Below, piece by piece: positions 12,083 through 13,672 of a DNA stretch of 13,672 bases (the first letter of the stretch is position 1; each line of letters opens with the position of its first letter). Made by a program: the position numbers and the translations under genes. The notes under the pieces were generated by a model, which saw only the letters and a list, made by a program, of their open reading frames with translations, was not told where the DNA came from and did no database searches. The stretch comes from Zoogloeaceae bacterium (lineage in GTDB: Bacteria > Pseudomonadota > Gammaproteobacteria > Burkholderiales > Rhodocyclaceae): the NCBI GenBank assembly GCA_031259605.1, contig JAIRLE010000182.1:1-13672 (forward strand), given 5' to 3'.

Positions 12083-13672
12083 ATGGCTCAATACGTCATG
12101 TCCATGCTCCGCGTGAGCAAAACCGTTCCGCCCAGGCGCCAGATCATCAAGGATATTTCCCTCTCCTTTTTCCCCGGCGCGAAAATCGGCCTCCTCGGGC
12201 TGAATGGCGCGGGCAAATCCACCGTGCTCAGGATCATGGCCGGCGTGGAAACCGAATTCGACGGCGAAGTCCAGTGGCTTCCCAATCTCTCCATCGGCTA
12301 TCTGCCGCAGGAACCGCGACTCGATCCCGCCAGGAGCGTGCGTGAGGAAGTGGAATCGGCCCTGGGCGAAACCCTCGCCGCGCAAGCCAGACTGGAAGCC
12401 ATCTACGCCGCCTACGCCGAGCCGGACGCCGATTTCGACAAGCTCGCGGAAGAACAGGCGCGCCTCGAAGCCGTCATCGCCGCCTCCGGGGCGGACACGG
12501 CCAACCAGATGGAAATCGCCGCCGACGCCTTGCGCCTGCCGCCGTGGGAAGCGCGGATCGGCCACCTTTCCGGCGGCGAAAAACGCCGCGTCGCCCTCGC
12601 CCGGCTGCTGCTCTCCAAACCCGACATGCTGCTCCTGGACGAACCCACCAACCACCTCGACGCCGAATCGGTAGAATGGCTGGAGCAGTTTCTCCAGCGC
12701 TTTCCGGGCACGGTCGTCGCCGTCACCCATGATCGCTACTTTCTCGACAACGCCGCGGAATGGATACTGGAACTCGACCGCGGCCACGGCATCCCGTGGA
12801 AAGGCAATTATTCCTCATGGCTGGAACAGAAAGAAGCGCGCCTGGAGCAGGAGCAAAAGCAGGTCGACGCCCACATGAAGGCGATGAAGCAGGAACTGGA
12901 ATGGGTGCGTTCCAACCCGAAGGCGCGCCAGGCCAAATCGCGGGCGCGGCTGGCGCGTTTCGAGGAAATGGCGAGTTTTGAATACCAGAAGCGCAATGAA
13001 ACGCAGGAGATTTTCATCCCCGTCGGCGAGCGCCTCGGCGACAAGGTCATCGAATTCAAGAACGTCGCCAAGGCGTTTGGCGACAAGCTCTTGATGGACG
13101 GTCTTTCCTTCACCGTGCCGCCGGGTGCGATCGTCGGCATCATCGGCCCCAACGGCGCGGGCAAATCGACCCTGTTCAGGATGATGACCGGGCAGGACGC
13201 GCCGGACGCCGGTGAAGTCGTCGTCGGCCCCACGGTCAAGCTCGCCTGTGTCGACCAGTCCCGCGACTGCCTCGACGGCGACAAGACCGTGTTCGAGGAA
13301 CTCGCCGAAGGCCGCGACATCCTCGCCATCGGCAAGTTCGAGATGCCAAGCCGCGCCTATATTGGCCGCTTCAACTTCAAGGGCGCGGATCAAGGCAAGC
13401 AGGTCGGCAAGCTCTCCGGCGGCGAGCGCGGGCGGCTGCATCTGGCCAAGACCTTGATGACGGGCGGCAACGTCCTGCTGCTCGACGAGCCGTCCAACGA
13501 TCTCGACGTGGAAACGCTGCGCGCCCTCGAAGACGCCCTGCTGGAATTCGCCGGGGCGGCGCTCATCATCTCCCACGACCGCTGGTTCCTCGACCGCGTC
13601 GCCACCCACATCCTCGCCGCCGAGGGCGATTCGCAATGGACATTCTTCGCCGGCAATTACCAGGAATACGAA
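12083..13672 (+). CDS. ettA: Energy-dependent translational throttle protein EttA (ABC-F), 3' end outside window
   Basis: Soluble ABC-F ATPase that binds the ribosomal E site and gates entry into elongation according to the ATP/ADP ratio. The 530 visible residues run to the window edge; E. coli EttA has 555, so about 25 are missing. The N-terminus MAQYVMSMLRVSKTVPPRRQIIKDISLSFFPG follows E. coli EttA closely. First ATPase domain: Walker A GLNGAGKS (39-46), LSGGE (162-166), LLLDEP with Glu187. The inter-domain linker region (about 240-310) is basic and helical, as expected for the P-site tRNA-interaction motif. Second domain: GPNGAGKS (355-362), LSGGE (444-448), LLLDEP with Glu469. There is no transmembrane part, so it is not a transporter. 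It is divergent from the copper module and functionally unrelated to it. Confidence 0.97.
   Translation, partial: MAQYVMSMLRVSKTVPPRRQIIKDISLSFFPGAKIGLLGLNGAGKSTVLRIMAGVETEFDGEVQWLPNLSIGYLPQEPRLDPARSVREEVESALGETLAAQARLEAIYAAYAEPDADFDKLAEEQARLEAVIAASGADTANQMEIAADALRLPPWEARIGHLSGGEKRRVALARLLLSKPDMLLLDEPTNHLDAESVEWLEQFLQRFPGTVVAVTHDRYFLDNAAEWILELDRGHGIPWKGNYSSWLEQKEARLEQEQKQVDAHMKAMKQELEWVRSNPKARQAKSRARLARFEEMASFEYQKRNETQEIFIPVGERLGDKVIEFKNVAKAFGDKLLMDGLSFTVPPGAIVGIIGPNGAGKSTLFRMMTGQDAPDAGEVVVGPTVKLACVDQSRDCLDGDKTVFEELAEGRDILAIGKFEMPSRAYIGRFNFKGADQGKQVGKLSGGERGRLHLAKTLMTGGNVLLLDEPSNDLDVETLRALEDALLEFAGAALIISHDRWFLDRVATHILAAEGDSQWTFFAGNYQEYE

Noticed and set aside
12044..12787. 247-codon frame on the minus strand
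   Set aside because: Antisense to the first ATPase domain of ettA; the Gly/Phe/Glu-rich product is the mirror of Walker and linker codons.

Overview
The window reads as ordinary chromosomal DNA of a GC-rich proteobacterium. A betaproteobacterium (for example Rhodocyclales or a relative) is my best guess, from the isc cluster order, the CysE type, the OprC-like copper receptor and EttA; this is inferred, and genus cannot be decided from the sequence alone. Almost every base is assigned. No transposase, phage gene, rRNA or CRISPR array is visible.

Layout. Positions 1-4404 (minus strand) form an iron-sulfur cluster assembly locus, transcribed in the order cysE, iscR, a NifS-like cysteine desulfurase, iscS, iscU, iscA (3' end cut by the window edge; hscB/hscA/fdx would be expected beyond it). 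CysE makes O-acetylserine for cysteine synthesis. The desulfurases take sulfur from cysteine, IscU is the scaffold, IscA an iron-sulfur carrier or assembly factor, and IscR the [2Fe-2S]-sensing regulator. A credible promoter, an IscR-type box and a 16-bp dyad lie between cysE and iscR. The presence of two complete cysteine desulfurase genes side by side is the unusual part.

Positions 4405-4692 hold a roughly 200-bp imperfect inverted repeat that looks like a small non-coding mobile element (MITE-like), with a run of heptamers at the cysE promoter. Then come an uncharacterised membrane-anchored protein (4693-5364, plus), tRNA-Ser(GGA) (5420-5510, plus) and a spacer rich in hairpins that includes a perfect 34-bp palindrome.

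Positions 5756-9167 (minus) are a compact two-gene unit: a NrdG-like radical SAM protein followed 10 nt later by an 884-residue Hanks-type Ser/Thr kinase with two N-terminal zinc ribbons, a long helical region and a C-terminal membrane hairpin. No ribonucleotide reductase is nearby, so this pair is the best candidate for an undescribed system in the window.

Positions 9345-11947 (minus) are a copper module: a DUF2946-type small protein, then an OprC/NosA-like TonB-dependent copper receptor that keeps the CxxxM copper-site motif. Positions 12083-13672 (plus) carry ettA, the ABC-F translation factor, missing about its last 25 codons at the window edge.
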